A stretch of 64,000 nucleotides of DNA from Aquipluma nitroreducens (GCF_009689585.1 NZ_AP018694.1:2495001-2559000); one strand, 5' to 3'; counted from the first letter of the stretch, positions 18,215-27,484 are shown. Numbers and translations are program-made. Notes: generated by a model from the letters alone, not told the origin.

Positions 18215-18465
18215 AGTCTTCTGCTTTAACTCTAAATCATTTAAACTACAACAACGATTTAGATTGAACCGTGCAAAAGTAAGAAATAAAACATTCGACC
18301 AATTGATCACATGAGTCAAAAAAGACAACCTTATCCTTTTTGCAACAAGTGAAAGGCATCATCAAGACGCAAAACATTCATATTTAGCACTTTAAATTTC
18401 ACAGAGCAATGCTTTGACTTCAAGAACGGAGGTTGCATTAATTTAACGTTCAAACGCTCAGACCA

Positions 18466-19017
18466 TTAAAATAAGGTTTTTGCCCATTCCAGCTTAAGCA
18501 AACTAAAAACCTCAAGATCAATATAGGAATGATTGTGCCGCTCTCCATTTCGTTCAATTCCTTCGAGGGAGAACCCCAGCCTGCGCGGTATTGCGGCACT
18601 TTTGTCGTTTCCGACACCACAACGAATCACTACCCTGTTCATTTCCATATTTCTGAAAGCAAGGTTTACCATTTTTCGAGCTGCTGAGGTGGCGAGCCCT
18701 TTACCTGTCATTTTTTCGATTAACCAATAGCCAATCTCAATTTTATCGTTGATCCGATCAATATCTTTAAATCCGATCAGGCCGGCAAATTCATGCTTAT
18801 ACCAAATTATGTATACTTCATCGCGATTTGATGATACTTTATCAATGATCGACCGCACAAATCGTTCGGTATCACTCCGTTTTTGAGTGAAGTCAACAAA
18901 TGGAAGCCATTTCCGCAGAAATTTCCTATTCTGATCGATAGCCGTGAATATGGCTTCCACATGCAAAAGGCTTAATCGTTCCAAAAACGAATGATCATCT
19001 ATGGTGAGTTTTTCCAT
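18466..19017 (-). CDS. GNAT-family N-acetyltransferase (RimL-like)
   Basis: This 183-residue acetyltransferase carries the acetyl-CoA loop region ekMTGKGLATSAARKMVNLAF and the RimJ/RimL-type C-terminal pattern NMEMNRVVIRCGVGNDKSAAIPRRLGFSLEGIERNGE. Closest in layout to enzymes that acetylate ribosomal proteins or small amines; the substrate is not identifiable. It is transcribed divergently from the cyclophilin gene across 176 bases. Confidence 0.88.
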   Translation of the reverse strand: MEKLTIDDHSFLERLSLLHVEAIFTAIDQNRKFLRKWLPFVDFTQKRSDTERFVRSIIDKVSSNRDEVYIIWYKHEFAGLIGFKDIDRINDKIEIGYWLIEKMTGKGLATSAARKMVNLAFRNMEMNRVVIRCGVGNDKSAAIPRRLGFSLEGIERNGERHNHSYIDLEVFSLLKLEWAKTLF

Positions 19018-19120
19018 GACAATATCTCCAGTTCAGATAAAATTACTTAAAGCCAAAATACAATAAAAACGTGAATTTTCATTCAACATTAATTTTCGGG
19101 CAGAACAACAAAAAAGAATA

Positions 19121-19148
19121 TTGCAATGTGAGCGATTGCTTATCTTTG
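19121..19148 (+). promoter_or_regulatory. promoter of the cyclophilin gene
   Basis: TTG at 19121, 17 bases, then TATCTTTG (19141-19148), an exact TAnnTTTG match. The ATG is 45 bases downstream. Confidence 0.6.
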
Positions 19149-19193
19149 CTTCAAGAGTGATTTAAAGAATAATACTAAAACACAGAATTGACA

Positions 19194-20009
19194 ATGAAGA
19201 AATTGGCTCTATTCATGATATTTGCAGGTTTATTTATAAACCTGTCGTGCGGGGTTTCGCCAAAAAGTAAAGAAACAATGGTTCAAATCAAAACCGAATT
19301 TGGAAATATAAAAATCAAACTTTACGATGAAACACCCCTTCACCGCGATAACTTTATTAAATTAATCAAAGAAGGGGTTTACACTGATCTGCTTTTTCAT
19401 CGGGTCATTCAGGGCTTTATGATTCAAGGCGGCGATCCGGATTCGAAAAATGCAGAACCGGGTAAGATGTTGGGTACCGGAGATTTAGGTTATACTATTC
19501 CGGCAGAAATTAATTCCAAATTCTTTCATCGAAGAGGTGTTCTTGCCGCGGCCCGACAAGGAGACGATACAAATCCGGAAAGAAGATCTTCAGCCTCACA
19601 GTTTTATATCCTTCAGGGAAAGGTATTCAGACCAGCAGAATTGGATACGATGGAAGTGAAGTTGGAAGAATCACGAAAAATGAACATGTTGCAATCCAAA
19701 ATAAAGTCGGTTGAACCTGAATTGAATAAACTCGGTCAGGAAGGAAAACAGGATGAATTGTTAGCTCGCTACAATACTATAAAAGAAGAAGTTTTGGCAG
19801 AAGTTGCCCAACTGCCATCACTCAAATTCACTGAAGAGCAACGAAAAGCCTATACTACCATTGGCGGTTATCCACCACTAGACAATCTTTACACCATTTT
19901 TGGAGAAGTAATTGAAGGGATGGGCGTTGTGGATGCCATTGCAAAAGAGCCAACCGATCGATATGATCGCCCGCAAAAAGACATCAAATTCACAATAACA
20001 ATTTTATAA
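19194..20009 (+). CDS. cyclophilin-type peptidyl-prolyl isomerase, lipoprotein
   Basis: This 271-residue lipoprotein starts at the ATG at 19194 (a TTG lies two codons upstream); the lipobox ends at Cys19 (LFINLSC). The cyclophilin fold is evident from TEFGNIKIKLYDETPLHRDNF, LLFHRVIQGFMIQGGDPDSKN and SQFYILQGKVF. A charged helical insert of about 80 residues (about 145-225) splits the fold before PPLDNLYTIFGEVIEGMGVVDAI; such inserts are common in Bacteroidota homologues. It probably assists folding of periplasmic or outer-membrane proteins. Confidence 0.93.
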   Translation: MKKLALFMIFAGLFINLSCGVSPKSKETMVQIKTEFGNIKIKLYDETPLHRDNFIKLIKEGVYTDLLFHRVIQGFMIQGGDPDSKNAEPGKMLGTGDLGYTIPAEINSKFFHRRGVLAAARQGDDTNPERRSSASQFYILQGKVFRPAELDTMEVKLEESRKMNMLQSKIKSVEPELNKLGQEGKQDELLARYNTIKEEVLAEVAQLPSLKFTEEQRKAYTTIGGYPPLDNLYTIFGEVIEGMGVVDAIAKEPTDRYDRPQKDIKFTITIL

Positions 20010-20059
20010 GAATTGTACTTTAAGCCGTGAGCATTTCAAAAAATCAGTATTCCCGAAGA

Positions 20060-20094
20060 TTTGGTTCACTTTATTCGATGAATCATTATCTTTG
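20060..20094 (+). promoter_or_regulatory. promoter of pheS
   Basis: TTTG (20060-20063), 23 bases, then TATCTTTG (20087-20094), matching TTTG/TAnnTTTG. The ATG follows 17 bases later. Confidence 0.6.
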
Positions 20095-20111
20095 CCGATC
20101 AATTTATTAGC

Positions 20112-21140
20112 ATGAATGAAATGTTAGAAAAAATAAAAGCACTAAAAGCTGAAATTGAGCAAGCCTCGGTTTCGGCCAAAGAAGAAGTTGAAGAATTACG
20201 TATTAAATATATCAGCAAAAAAGGATTGGTTGGCCAGCTTTTTAATGAGTTTAAAGATGTTCCTGTTGAAATTAAGAAAGAAGTTGGACAGGCCATCAAC
20301 GAATTAAAAGAGTTTGCAACCAACAAAATCAATGAACTGAAAGATAATTTTGAGGCTGCCGACCAGGGAGAATCAGGCATTGACCTGACCATGCCCGGAG
20401 AGCCACTCAAACTGGGAAGCCGTCACCCGCTTTCGATTGTAAAAAACGAAATGATCGACATCTTCACGCGTCTGGGATTCACTATTGCTGAAGGTCCCGA
20501 AATTGAAGATGACTGGCACGTATTTTCGGCCCTGAACTTTCCACCGGAACACCCGGCCCGCGACATGCAGGATACCTTTTTCATCGAAAAAGATCCGGAC
20601 GTTTTATTACGCACACACACTTCGAGCGTACAAATCCGCGTGATGGAAAAAACCCAGCCGCCAATTCGTGCTATTTTCCCCGGACGTGTATTCCGGAACG
20701 AAGCAATCTCGGCACGTTCGCACTGCATTTTCCACCAGATTGAAGGTTTGTACGTTGACGAAAATGTATCGTTTGCCGACCTGAAACAAACACTGTTGTA
20801 TTTTGCCCGTGAGCTTTTTGGCGAGAAATCGCAAATCCGTTTACGTCCTTCGTATTTCCCATTCACCGAACCATCGGCCGAAATGGATGTGAGCTGCTCG
20901 ATTTGCGGCGGCGAAGGTTGCAACGTATGTAAATATACCGGCTGGCTCGAAATTCTGGGCTGCGGAATGGTTGATCCCAATGTTTTGGAAGCCTGCAACA
21001 TCGACAGCAAGAAATACACCGGCTTCGCTTTCGGAATGGGAATCGAACGGATTACCATGCTGAAATACGGAATCAAAGACATCCGCCACTTCTTCGAAAA
21101 CGATGTTCGTTTTCTGAAGCAGTTCGAATCGGCCAATTAG
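20112..21140 (+). CDS. pheS: phenylalanyl-tRNA synthetase alpha subunit
   Basis: This 342-residue class II synthetase subunit charges tRNA-Phe together with PheT. A coiled-coil N-terminus (about 1-85) precedes the catalytic core with motif 1 around HPLSIVKNEMIDIFTRLGF, motif 2 around GRVFRNEAISARSHCIFHQIEG and motif 3 around FAFGMGIERITMLKYGI. Cysteines in SCSICGGEGCNVCKYTGW may bind zinc. pheT is not adjacent, as is usual in Bacteroidota. It probably forms a single-gene transcript. Confidence 0.97.
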   Translation: MNEMLEKIKALKAEIEQASVSAKEEVEELRIKYISKKGLVGQLFNEFKDVPVEIKKEVGQAINELKEFATNKINELKDNFEAADQGESGIDLTMPGEPLKLGSRHPLSIVKNEMIDIFTRLGFTIAEGPEIEDDWHVFSALNFPPEHPARDMQDTFFIEKDPDVLLRTHTSSVQIRVMEKTQPPIRAIFPGRVFRNEAISARSHCIFHQIEGLYVDENVSFADLKQTLLYFARELFGEKSQIRLRPSYFPFTEPSAEMDVSCSICGGEGCNVCKYTGWLEILGCGMVDPNVLEACNIDSKKYTGFAFGMGIERITMLKYGIKDIRHFFENDVRFLKQFESAN

Positions 21141-21327
21141 AAGAAAATACATCTGCAAAATACGAATCCCGACACTGGAAAGAGCCGGGATTTTTGTTAT
21201 AAACCGAGTTTTGATTCCATCCATTTTCCGACGATCAATTCCTAAAATTTATTTTAAAATTCACATCTTTGCCATTCGGATTATTACGCACCACAAATTT
21301 ATTCAGGAAAAACCTAAGCTATTTAAT

Positions 21328-22458
21328 ATGAAAATCTGGACTAAATCTATTGCTTCAGCAATGCTGTTGTTCTTTGTTTCTGCATCATTTCCCGGGTTCA
21401 GCCAAAACGTCAAGCCGGATACTTCATGGGGGTTTTCCGGATTTACCAAACCAGCAGAAAACCCAATTCTTGGAGCCGACTCTACCAAAACATTTTTCTG
21501 CCCTGTGAAAAAAGCCGAAGTTAAGTGGCAGCGTGCCGATGTTTTTAATCCGGCAGCCATTGTTCACGATGGAAAAGTAATTCTCCTGACCCGTTGCGAG
21601 GACAATCCAAAGGCAATTTTAGGTGGCCGTACTTCGCGCATTGGTTTGGCATCAAGCACCGACGGAATTCATTTCGACTACTACCCGACTCCGGTTTTGT
21701 ATCCGGATAACGACGATTTTGCCAAATACGACCACATGGGCGGATGCGAAGATCCACGTGTTGTTGAAACAGAAGAGGGTTTGTTTGTAATGTTGTACAC
21801 CAGTTGGAATTACGATACCCCGCGCCTGTCGGTAGCCACATCAAAAGATTTGATCCACTGGCAAAAGAAAGGCCCGGCCTTTGCCAAAGCATACAACGGC
21901 AAATTCCTGAATATGGCTACCAAATCGGGATCGATTGTGACACAGATGAAAAATGAAAAACAGACTGTTGCTAAATTCAAGGATAAATATTATTTGTATT
22001 GGGGTGAGAAGGCTGTTAACCTGGCCATGTCCGACAATCTCATCGATTGGTATCCAAACATCGACGAAAAAGGAGACCTTCGGAAAGTAATTGTTCCGCG
22101 AACCGGCTATTTTGATAGCGCACTAACCGAATGCGGACCACCTGCTTTACTTACCAATAAAGGTATTTTACTTTTGTACAATGGTAAAAATTCGGATGGC
22201 GAAGATGCTGATCCGAAGTTACCTAAAGGAACATATTCGGTGGGACAAGTACTCATTGATGCTGCTAATCCGGAGAAGGTTTTAAGTCGTTCAGAATCGA
22301 ATATTCTGAAACCAACATTACCTCACGAGCAAACAGGCCAGTATAAAGCGGGTACAGTATTCGGTGAAGGTCTGGTTTTCTATAAAGGAAAATGGTTTTT
22401 ATACTATGGCACTGCCGACTCGTACATCGGGGTGGCTGCGACCGATCAGAAATTTTAG
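21328..22458 (+). CDS. secreted GH130-family protein
   Basis: This 376-residue protein is taken from the ATG at 21328; the upstream extension of the frame has no signal or family match. A signal peptide (residues 1-25, ending PGFSQ) precedes a five-bladed propeller of GH130 type: DVFNPAAIVHDGKVILLTRCED, HMGGCEDPRVVE with the likely catalytic Asp, and GQYKAGTVFGEGLVFYKGKWFLYYG. GH130 enzymes act on beta-mannosides, most as phosphorylases. Export out of the cytoplasm points to a hydrolase subgroup. It is monocistronic with a terminator directly after. Confidence 0.87.
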   Translation: MKIWTKSIASAMLLFFVSASFPGFSQNVKPDTSWGFSGFTKPAENPILGADSTKTFFCPVKKAEVKWQRADVFNPAAIVHDGKVILLTRCEDNPKAILGGRTSRIGLASSTDGIHFDYYPTPVLYPDNDDFAKYDHMGGCEDPRVVETEEGLFVMLYTSWNYDTPRLSVATSKDLIHWQKKGPAFAKAYNGKFLNMATKSGSIVTQMKNEKQTVAKFKDKYYLYWGEKAVNLAMSDNLIDWYPNIDEKGDLRKVIVPRTGYFDSALTECGPPALLTNKGILLLYNGKNSDGEDADPKLPKGTYSVGQVLIDAANPEKVLSRSESNILKPTLPHEQTGQYKAGTVFGEGLVFYKGKWFLYYGTADSYIGVAATDQKF

Positions 22459-22465
22459 TCGCCCG

Positions 22466-22525
22466 AAAAAAAGCGAATCCGGTAAAATCTTCTCAGACGG
22501 GGAAATTTTACCGGATTTGCTTTTT
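22466..22525 (+). terminator. terminator of the GH130 gene
   Basis: A long stem (about 20 pairs; arms 22466-22488 and 22504-22525, core GAATCCGGTAAAAT) with A and T runs outside the arms can act in both directions. It begins 7 bases after the stop. Confidence 0.88.
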
Positions 22526-22562
22526 CTACTCCCTTACGCAACTAAACCGAACTTTTGACTCC

Positions 22563-22652
22563 GTGTCATGCCGAACTTCCTGCCCGCTCGCTTGGCAGGC
22601 GGAGTTTCGGCATCCCTAACCTGATGAGACCCCGAAATAAATTTGGTGTGAC
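22563..22652. repeat. nested palindromic intergenic repeat
   Basis: Outer arms ATGCCGAA (22569-22576) and TTTCGGCAT (about 22605-22613) enclose a second palindrome with CCTGCC and GGCAGG arms. The wording (GTCATGCCGAAC... then GAGACCCCGAAATAAA) resembles dispersed intergenic repeats I know from Bacteroidota genomes. Confidence 0.55.
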
Positions 22653-22671
22653 CTTGCACTAACTGTTCCAT

Positions 22672-23754
22672 TTAGGCATGAAATACAAGCACTGGTGTTT
22701 TGGTATGCAATAGTAATTTGTGTGCAATGCTCGGATTAAATAAACGGGTAAGTATGTTTCTCCGATGTGTGGTCAGTGCCAAAGCGTCAACACCGTTATC
22801 CTGAATAAACTGATCAATAGCTTCAGGTAAATTTTTATGGTGAACCAATTGGCAATCGAAAACTGCATATGGGTACTTTTCACACAATGCTTCGCGCATT
22901 CCTTCAAGCATGGCCTCGTCTAATTTACCATCATTTCCTTGATTAACATGCATGCAGATAATTTTGCATCCAAAAGGTTTCACCAATTTGATGAGCCGAT
23001 CCATCGCAATGAAATCGTGCGACTCAAAGTTGGTTGCATAAACAACCGTTTTGAAATGACTCAACCAGTTGTCCGGAGTCTTTTCAGGAATGGCCAAAAC
23101 CGGAACCTTGGTATTAAAAATAACTCCGGCAGTTGTTGTACCAATCAGATCAGCTGATTTGGCGTCTTCGCCCCGGATACCCATAACCACCATTCTTGGT
23201 GGATGAATCTGAATGTAGGACAAAATATCATCATCGGCTTCGCCTATTTTCACAATGTACTCGGGTTTCGCTTTTTTCCAGCGTGCTGCGTCAATAGTCG
23301 CTGTCAGTTTATTTAGGAACTTTTCAAATTTCTGATTGGTTTCTTTTTCTGTCATCTCATAATTCAGGAACAATGCCGAATCGTACACAATAACATCTGA
23401 ATAAGGTATCGTTAAAAACTCTGGGCGGGGACTTGAATGGTAAAGTACCATTTTCGATTCGAGCTTTTCAGCAATATCGAAACCAACCATAGCCGCTTTT
23501 ATCGAATAATCTGAAAAATCAACGGGAATCAAAACATAGTTTTCACGCTTTTTAAAATCCGCTATAACTTTTCCCAACATCCTTTCAAGAATGGGGAAAG
23601 CCTGTTGTGCATCTATCTCCTGAATTCGAACCCGAACCCCGGTATCCATGGCATCTTCAAGAAAACAATTAATGTCTTCCGACTCCAACAGAGAACGTAA
23701 TATCTCAGCCTGTGAGTGAGGTAGTGAAGCAAGGGTAATCAGTTTATTGTCCAT
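22672..23754 (-). CDS. DUF2007 domain fused to two universal stress protein domains
   Basis: This 360-residue protein has three parts. Residues 1-65 match DUF2007, a small signal-transducing domain (LASLPHSQAEILRSLLESED). Residues about 72-222 form a first USP domain starting VLIPVDFSDYSIKAAMVGF and holding an intact nucleotide-binding pattern G-2x-G-9x-G-T (GIRGEDAKSADLIGT). Residues about 228-360 form a second USP domain in which the pattern is lost (TTHRRNILTRLFNPS). It is probably a cytoplasmic stress sensor with one ATP-binding half. Confidence 0.85.
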   Translation of the reverse strand: MDNKLITLASLPHSQAEILRSLLESEDINCFLEDAMDTGVRVRIQEIDAQQAFPILERMLGKVIADFKKRENYVLIPVDFSDYSIKAAMVGFDIAEKLESKMVLYHSSPRPEFLTIPYSDVIVYDSALFLNYEMTEKETNQKFEKFLNKLTATIDAARWKKAKPEYIVKIGEADDDILSYIQIHPPRMVVMGIRGEDAKSADLIGTTTAGVIFNTKVPVLAIPEKTPDNWLSHFKTVVYATNFESHDFIAMDRLIKLVKPFGCKIICMHVNQGNDGKLDEAMLEGMREALCEKYPYAVFDCQLVHHKNLPEAIDQFIQDNGVDALALTTHRRNILTRLFNPSIAHKLLLHTKTPVLVFHA

Positions 23755-23847
23755 GGCATATGGATTAGTTAATAGTTTTGCCTATTGATTCGAAATATTT
23801 GACTTCAGGGTTACCAATTCAGACATGTTTTTACATATAAATCAAAA

Positions 23848-23876
23848 TAAAAAAGCCTGCCCTTTCGGACAAGCTT
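23848..23876 (-). terminator. terminator of the maltose operon
   Basis: A 10-pair stem (23853-23862 with 23867-23876, two G/T wobbles) closed by a stable tetraloop (GAAA on the minus strand) is followed by six T. It lies 30 bases past the last GH13 gene. Confidence 0.88.
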
Positions 23877-23906
23877 CCCAACTAACTAAACCATAAACCC
23901 CTAAAC

Positions 23907-25265
23907 CTATTTTCGTATAAACACTTTATATCCCCATTTCTCCAATTTTACATTGGTATTGTTTTCCAATGTTTTTGTTTCTCCTGAAAAGTAATCCTGA
24001 TACTCACCCGACTTTGCGAGTTGAATGTTTGCCTCAACCGGTTCGGCTGATAAGTTGAAAACCGCCAGAACCTGATTGTTATCCTTTTCACGCGTGAAAG
24101 CCAAAACCTTTTCAGGCGCTGAGGTTACCACAAAATTCATGGAACCACCGGCACTGCCATTCCAAAGAGCCTGATTATTGTGCTTCAGGCTAGTCAGCAA
24201 CTGAAAGAATTTTTGCATCTCCAGATTGCTCCAGTTGATGGTATCTTTTTCGAAAAATAACAGCCGCTTGTGCAAACCAGCTTCCTGACCGCTGTATAGC
24301 AAAGGAATTCCTTCCACAGTAAATGTCAAAGTTGCAAAAGTTTTAACGGCCTCGCCCATGCGTTCGTATTCGGTACCATTCCAGCTATTTTCGTCGTGGT
24401 TGGTAATAAACTGCATCGGAAACGATCCGTTCGCATATTTGTTAATAGAATCGGTGTAATATTTCTGAATGTCGGCTGCCGTTTTTTTGCCTTGAGCCAC
24501 GTCGTTCAAAAGGTGATGCAATTTCCAGGCATAGTTCGACTTAAACGACTTCTTGAGAAAATCAGGATGGTCCTCGTCTTCAGCCAGCATATAAACTGGT
24601 TTGATCGAATCAAGCGAAGCTTTTGCTGCTTCCCAAAAATCCTGAGGAACACCCCAGGCCACATCGCACCGGAAACCATCTATATTGGTATTCTTTACCC
24701 AGAAGTCCATGGCATCAATCATGGCGCGGCGCATCGGTTTCGAATCAAAATTCAGGTCAGCAATATCCGACCAGTCAGGATTTGGCGGAATGACATTGCC
24801 CAACGAATCCTGCGTGTACCAGTCTTTGTGATCAACAATCCATTGATTGTCCCAGCCAGTATGGTTCGCCGCCCAATCAATAATAACTTTTAATCCCAAT
24901 TCGTGCGCTTTATTCACCAGATTTTTAAAGTCCTCAAGTGTACCAAATTCCGGATTAACAGCTTTATAATCTTGAACTGAATAATAAGAACCCAAACTTC
25001 CTTTTCGGTTTTTTACCGAAATTGGGTTAATCGGCATGATCCAAAGAATATCAACACCTAATTCTTTCAGGCGTGGCAGGTGGGTTTCAAATGCCTTGAA
25101 AGTTCCTTCAGGAGTGTACTGGCGGATATTCACTTCGTACAGTACTGATTTTTTTGTCCATTCAGAAATATCTGCTTTTACCGATTGATTTTTCGGTGCA
25201 GGCTGGCAAGAAAACAAGGCCAGTGCTAGTAAAGGCAGAAAGAACAGGTTTTTAATTTTATTCAT
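23907..25265 (-). CDS. GH13 alpha-amylase-family lipoprotein
   Basis: This 452-residue lipoprotein has its lipobox at LALALFSC (Cys20). The GH13 barrel is complete: VIIDWAANHTGWDN (region I), the nucleophile Asp201 in GFRCDVAWG, the acid/base Glu229 in MLAEDED, and Asp291 in ITNHDENSW. A short C-terminal beta domain closes the protein. It probably degrades maltodextrins at the periplasmic face or cell surface. It is the last gene of the minus-strand maltose operon, 165 bases after the neopullulanase-like gene. Confidence 0.93.
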   Translation of the reverse strand: MNKIKNLFFLPLLALALFSCQPAPKNQSVKADISEWTKKSVLYEVNIRQYTPEGTFKAFETHLPRLKELGVDILWIMPINPISVKNRKGSLGSYYSVQDYKAVNPEFGTLEDFKNLVNKAHELGLKVIIDWAANHTGWDNQWIVDHKDWYTQDSLGNVIPPNPDWSDIADLNFDSKPMRRAMIDAMDFWVKNTNIDGFRCDVAWGVPQDFWEAAKASLDSIKPVYMLAEDEDHPDFLKKSFKSNYAWKLHHLLNDVAQGKKTAADIQKYYTDSINKYANGSFPMQFITNHDENSWNGTEYERMGEAVKTFATLTFTVEGIPLLYSGQEAGLHKRLLFFEKDTINWSNLEMQKFFQLLTSLKHNNQALWNGSAGGSMNFVVTSAPEKVLAFTREKDNNQVLAVFNLSAEPVEANIQLAKSGEYQDYFSGETKTLENNTNVKLEKWGYKVFIRK

Positions 25266-25299
25266 AGTGTGACGTTTTAGAATGTTGTCGTTATCAAAT

Positions 25300-25420
25300 T
25301 TGTTGCGGGTTACGAGATTCGTGTTGCTCCCTTCGATACGCTGTGCTACTCAGGGTGCGGTACTTCGGACTTCCGTCTCCGGACTTCTTGCGTTTTATGC
25401 AAACTGAGACTGAACTCTGA
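25300..25420. repeat. intergenic repeat block A, copy 1
   Basis: It contains TTGTTGCGGGTTACGAGATTC at its left and AAACTGAGACTGA with TGATCAC at its right. The same two borders occur at 60340-60435. Between them are CCCTTCGATACGCTGTGCTACTCAGGGTG-type sequence and tandem CGGACTTC units. It fills the gap between the two GH13 genes. Confidence 0.55.
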
Positions 25421-25430
25421 TCACTTTCTC

Positions 25431-27281
25431 CTATTTCAATTCAATAATCATAGCCGATTTTGCCGGTACATCCAGGTTTTTCAGGTCTGTATAAGTTTTC
25501 CCTGAAATAACCTCTTTCCCTGAAGTATAATTTTCCATCATCTCGGAAAAACGATCTGTTTTAAGCGTTTGAGCGCTTTCGTTGTTATTCAGTACTACCA
25601 TTACTTTTTCCTTGTCGTTGTACCTGAAATAAACATACATATCATTTTCAGGAACGTAATGAATCAACTTTCCCGAATGAATCACTTCCTTGTTTTTCCT
25701 CCAATTGAGCAGTTTAGCTGTAAAATCGTAGTAACTGTTTTGAAACGAAGTGCGTGCCTGAGGGATGAAGGCATTGATGCTGTCGCCAGCCCATCCGCCC
25801 GGAAAATCGCGACGAATATCTCCATCACCTTTGTTCTTGTCGCCTGTCATCCCGATTTCAGTACCGTAGTAAATTTGGGGAATTCCCCTGGTTGTCATCA
25901 GAAACGACATAGCCATTTTATATTTGGCAAGGTCGCCTTTTAAGGTATTGTTGTACCGTTGTGTATCGTGGTTCTCGGCAAAAATCAACAGGTTATTCGG
26001 GTTGGCAAACAAGTAATCTTTCGAAATATCATTATAAAGTCGGCTCATCCCCTGCTCGTTCCAACCATTTCCTTGTTCGTTGAAACAAACTGCCAAGGCA
26101 TCGTTCATTACAAAGTCCATCGGGGTAGGCAGTTGGGAATTATAATGCAGTGAATTAACGGCGTCTTTTTGCCAAAAAGCAATGTCTTCGGAACTGTGCA
26201 GCCAGGTTTCGCCAGTAATGTTGAATTTAGGGTATTCGTTCGTAATGGCTTTTGCCCATTTTGCCATGGCATCGCGGTCGTTGTAGGGATAAGTGTCCAT
26301 CCGGATTCCGTCCAAACCGGCAAATTCGATCCACCAGATGTTATTTTGAATGTAATAGGTCCAAAAATACGGATTGTTTTGATTCATGTCGGGCATCGTT
26401 GTGTCAAACCAACCTTCCTGATCTAACTTCAAATCGCATTGGGCGGCATGAATATCTTTGGTAGTGATCGCTTTATGGTTGCTGCGGGTAAACGTTGGCC
26501 ACTGATGTATCCAGTCGGCCATGGGCAGGTCTTTCATCCACCAGGCCCCTATTCCCCCGTGATTGGAGACCATATCCATAATGATTTTCAATCCTTTTTG
26601 ATGGGCTGCATCTACCAGCCGGGCATAGTCGTCGTTGCTGCCATAGCGTGGGTCGATTTGATAAAAATCGCTGATGGCATATCCGTGGTAGGTGTATTTA
26701 TCGAAATTGTTTTCCAGCAGCGGAGTACTCCAGATAGCCGTAGCCCCTAGTTGTTTAATGTAATCGAGGTGATCGGTGATGCCTTTAATGTCGCCTCCAT
26801 GCCGTCCATAATCGATGGTACGGTTTGCCTTTTCCGGTTGGGAATCGACATTGTCGTTTGCTGGATCACCATTGGCAAAGCGGTCGGGCATCAACAGGTA
26901 AACCACATCAGACGAAGAAAACCCCTGCCGGATCGCCGATCCTGGTTTGCGGTTTTTCAGTTCGTAGGTATATGTACCTTCTGTTTTGCCGTTTTGCAGC
27001 AGGTCGATCGTAAACTTTCCGGCTTTGGCCGATTTTGAATCAATAACCAAGTCGATAAAAAGATAGTTGGGATTTTCAACCTTGTTCACTTTATTCACTT
27101 TTACTCCCGGATATTTGATCGAAACCTGGTATTGAGAAACATTATTTCCGTGAATAAGCAATTGTAAATTAGGATTTTTCATACCAACCCACCAAAACAT
27201 AGGTTCAACACGATCAACATTCAACGCAAAAGTTGAAATGCTGAATGCAATACTGATAATGAATAGATATAGCTTTCTCAT
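25431..27281 (-). CDS. GH13 neopullulanase/cyclomaltodextrinase-like enzyme
   Basis: This 616-residue exported enzyme has a signal peptide (residues 1-19), an N-terminal immunoglobulin-like cyclomaltodextrinase domain (about 22-110), the GH13 barrel and a C-terminal beta domain (about 535-616). Catalytic residues are Asp329 in GIRMDTYPY, Glu358 in ITGETW and Asp439 in FAENHDTQRYN; MDMVSNHGG is region I. The layout matches SusA of Bacteroides starch systems, a periplasmic maltodextrin-degrading enzyme. It lies downstream of GH65 across a palindrome-rich gap. Confidence 0.94.
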   Translation of the reverse strand: MRKLYLFIISIAFSISTFALNVDRVEPMFWWVGMKNPNLQLLIHGNNVSQYQVSIKYPGVKVNKVNKVENPNYLFIDLVIDSKSAKAGKFTIDLLQNGKTEGTYTYELKNRKPGSAIRQGFSSSDVVYLLMPDRFANGDPANDNVDSQPEKANRTIDYGRHGGDIKGITDHLDYIKQLGATAIWSTPLLENNFDKYTYHGYAISDFYQIDPRYGSNDDYARLVDAAHQKGLKIIMDMVSNHGGIGAWWMKDLPMADWIHQWPTFTRSNHKAITTKDIHAAQCDLKLDQEGWFDTTMPDMNQNNPYFWTYYIQNNIWWIEFAGLDGIRMDTYPYNDRDAMAKWAKAITNEYPKFNITGETWLHSSEDIAFWQKDAVNSLHYNSQLPTPMDFVMNDALAVCFNEQGNGWNEQGMSRLYNDISKDYLFANPNNLLIFAENHDTQRYNNTLKGDLAKYKMAMSFLMTTRGIPQIYYGTEIGMTGDKNKGDGDIRRDFPGGWAGDSINAFIPQARTSFQNSYYDFTAKLLNWRKNKEVIHSGKLIHYVPENDMYVYFRYNDKEKVMVVLNNNESAQTLKTDRFSEMMENYTSGKEVISGKTYTDLKNLDVPAKSAMIIELK

Positions 27282-27308
27282 GTGGTAACTATTTGTTTAT
27301 TTATTGTT

Positions 27309-27484
27309 GAACCCACTTCGGGGTTCCCATTGCTGTCCGTCTTTTCCCTCCGGTTTCACCGGAGGTTATTCAGATTCAAGTCCTTCGGACTTAGGAATCA
27401 AAACCCTGCAAGGGTTAAATTTGAATAACCGTGGGTGAAACCCACGGCAAATGAATGCCTCAACATAACAACCCTGAAAGGGTT
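27309..27484. repeat. cluster of six short palindromes
   Basis: Six small hairpins follow one another: GAACCC/GGGTTC (about 27309-27326), CCTCCGG/CCGGAGG (27347-27365), AAGTCC/GGACTT (27378-27392), AACCCT/AGGGTT (27402-27416), CCGTGGGT/ACCCACGG (27429-27447) and AACCCT/AGGGTT again (27470-27484). Loops are 3-5 bases, mostly GAA or similar. They fill the space between the GH65 and GH13 genes of one operon. Confidence 0.8.

Noticed and set aside
20423-21136. Long open frame (237 codons) on the minus strand inside pheS
   Set aside because: It is antisense to a clearly conserved tRNA synthetase gene, has no family pattern or promoter, and its composition is that of a shadow frame.
24396-24893. 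Open frame of 165 codons antisense to the GH13 lipoprotein gene
   Set aside because: The opposite strand holds all GH13 catalytic motifs; this frame shows none of its own.
27309-27484. Palindrome cluster as a CRISPR array
   Set aside because: The units differ from one another, are only 15-20 bases long and have no regular spacers or cas genes nearby.
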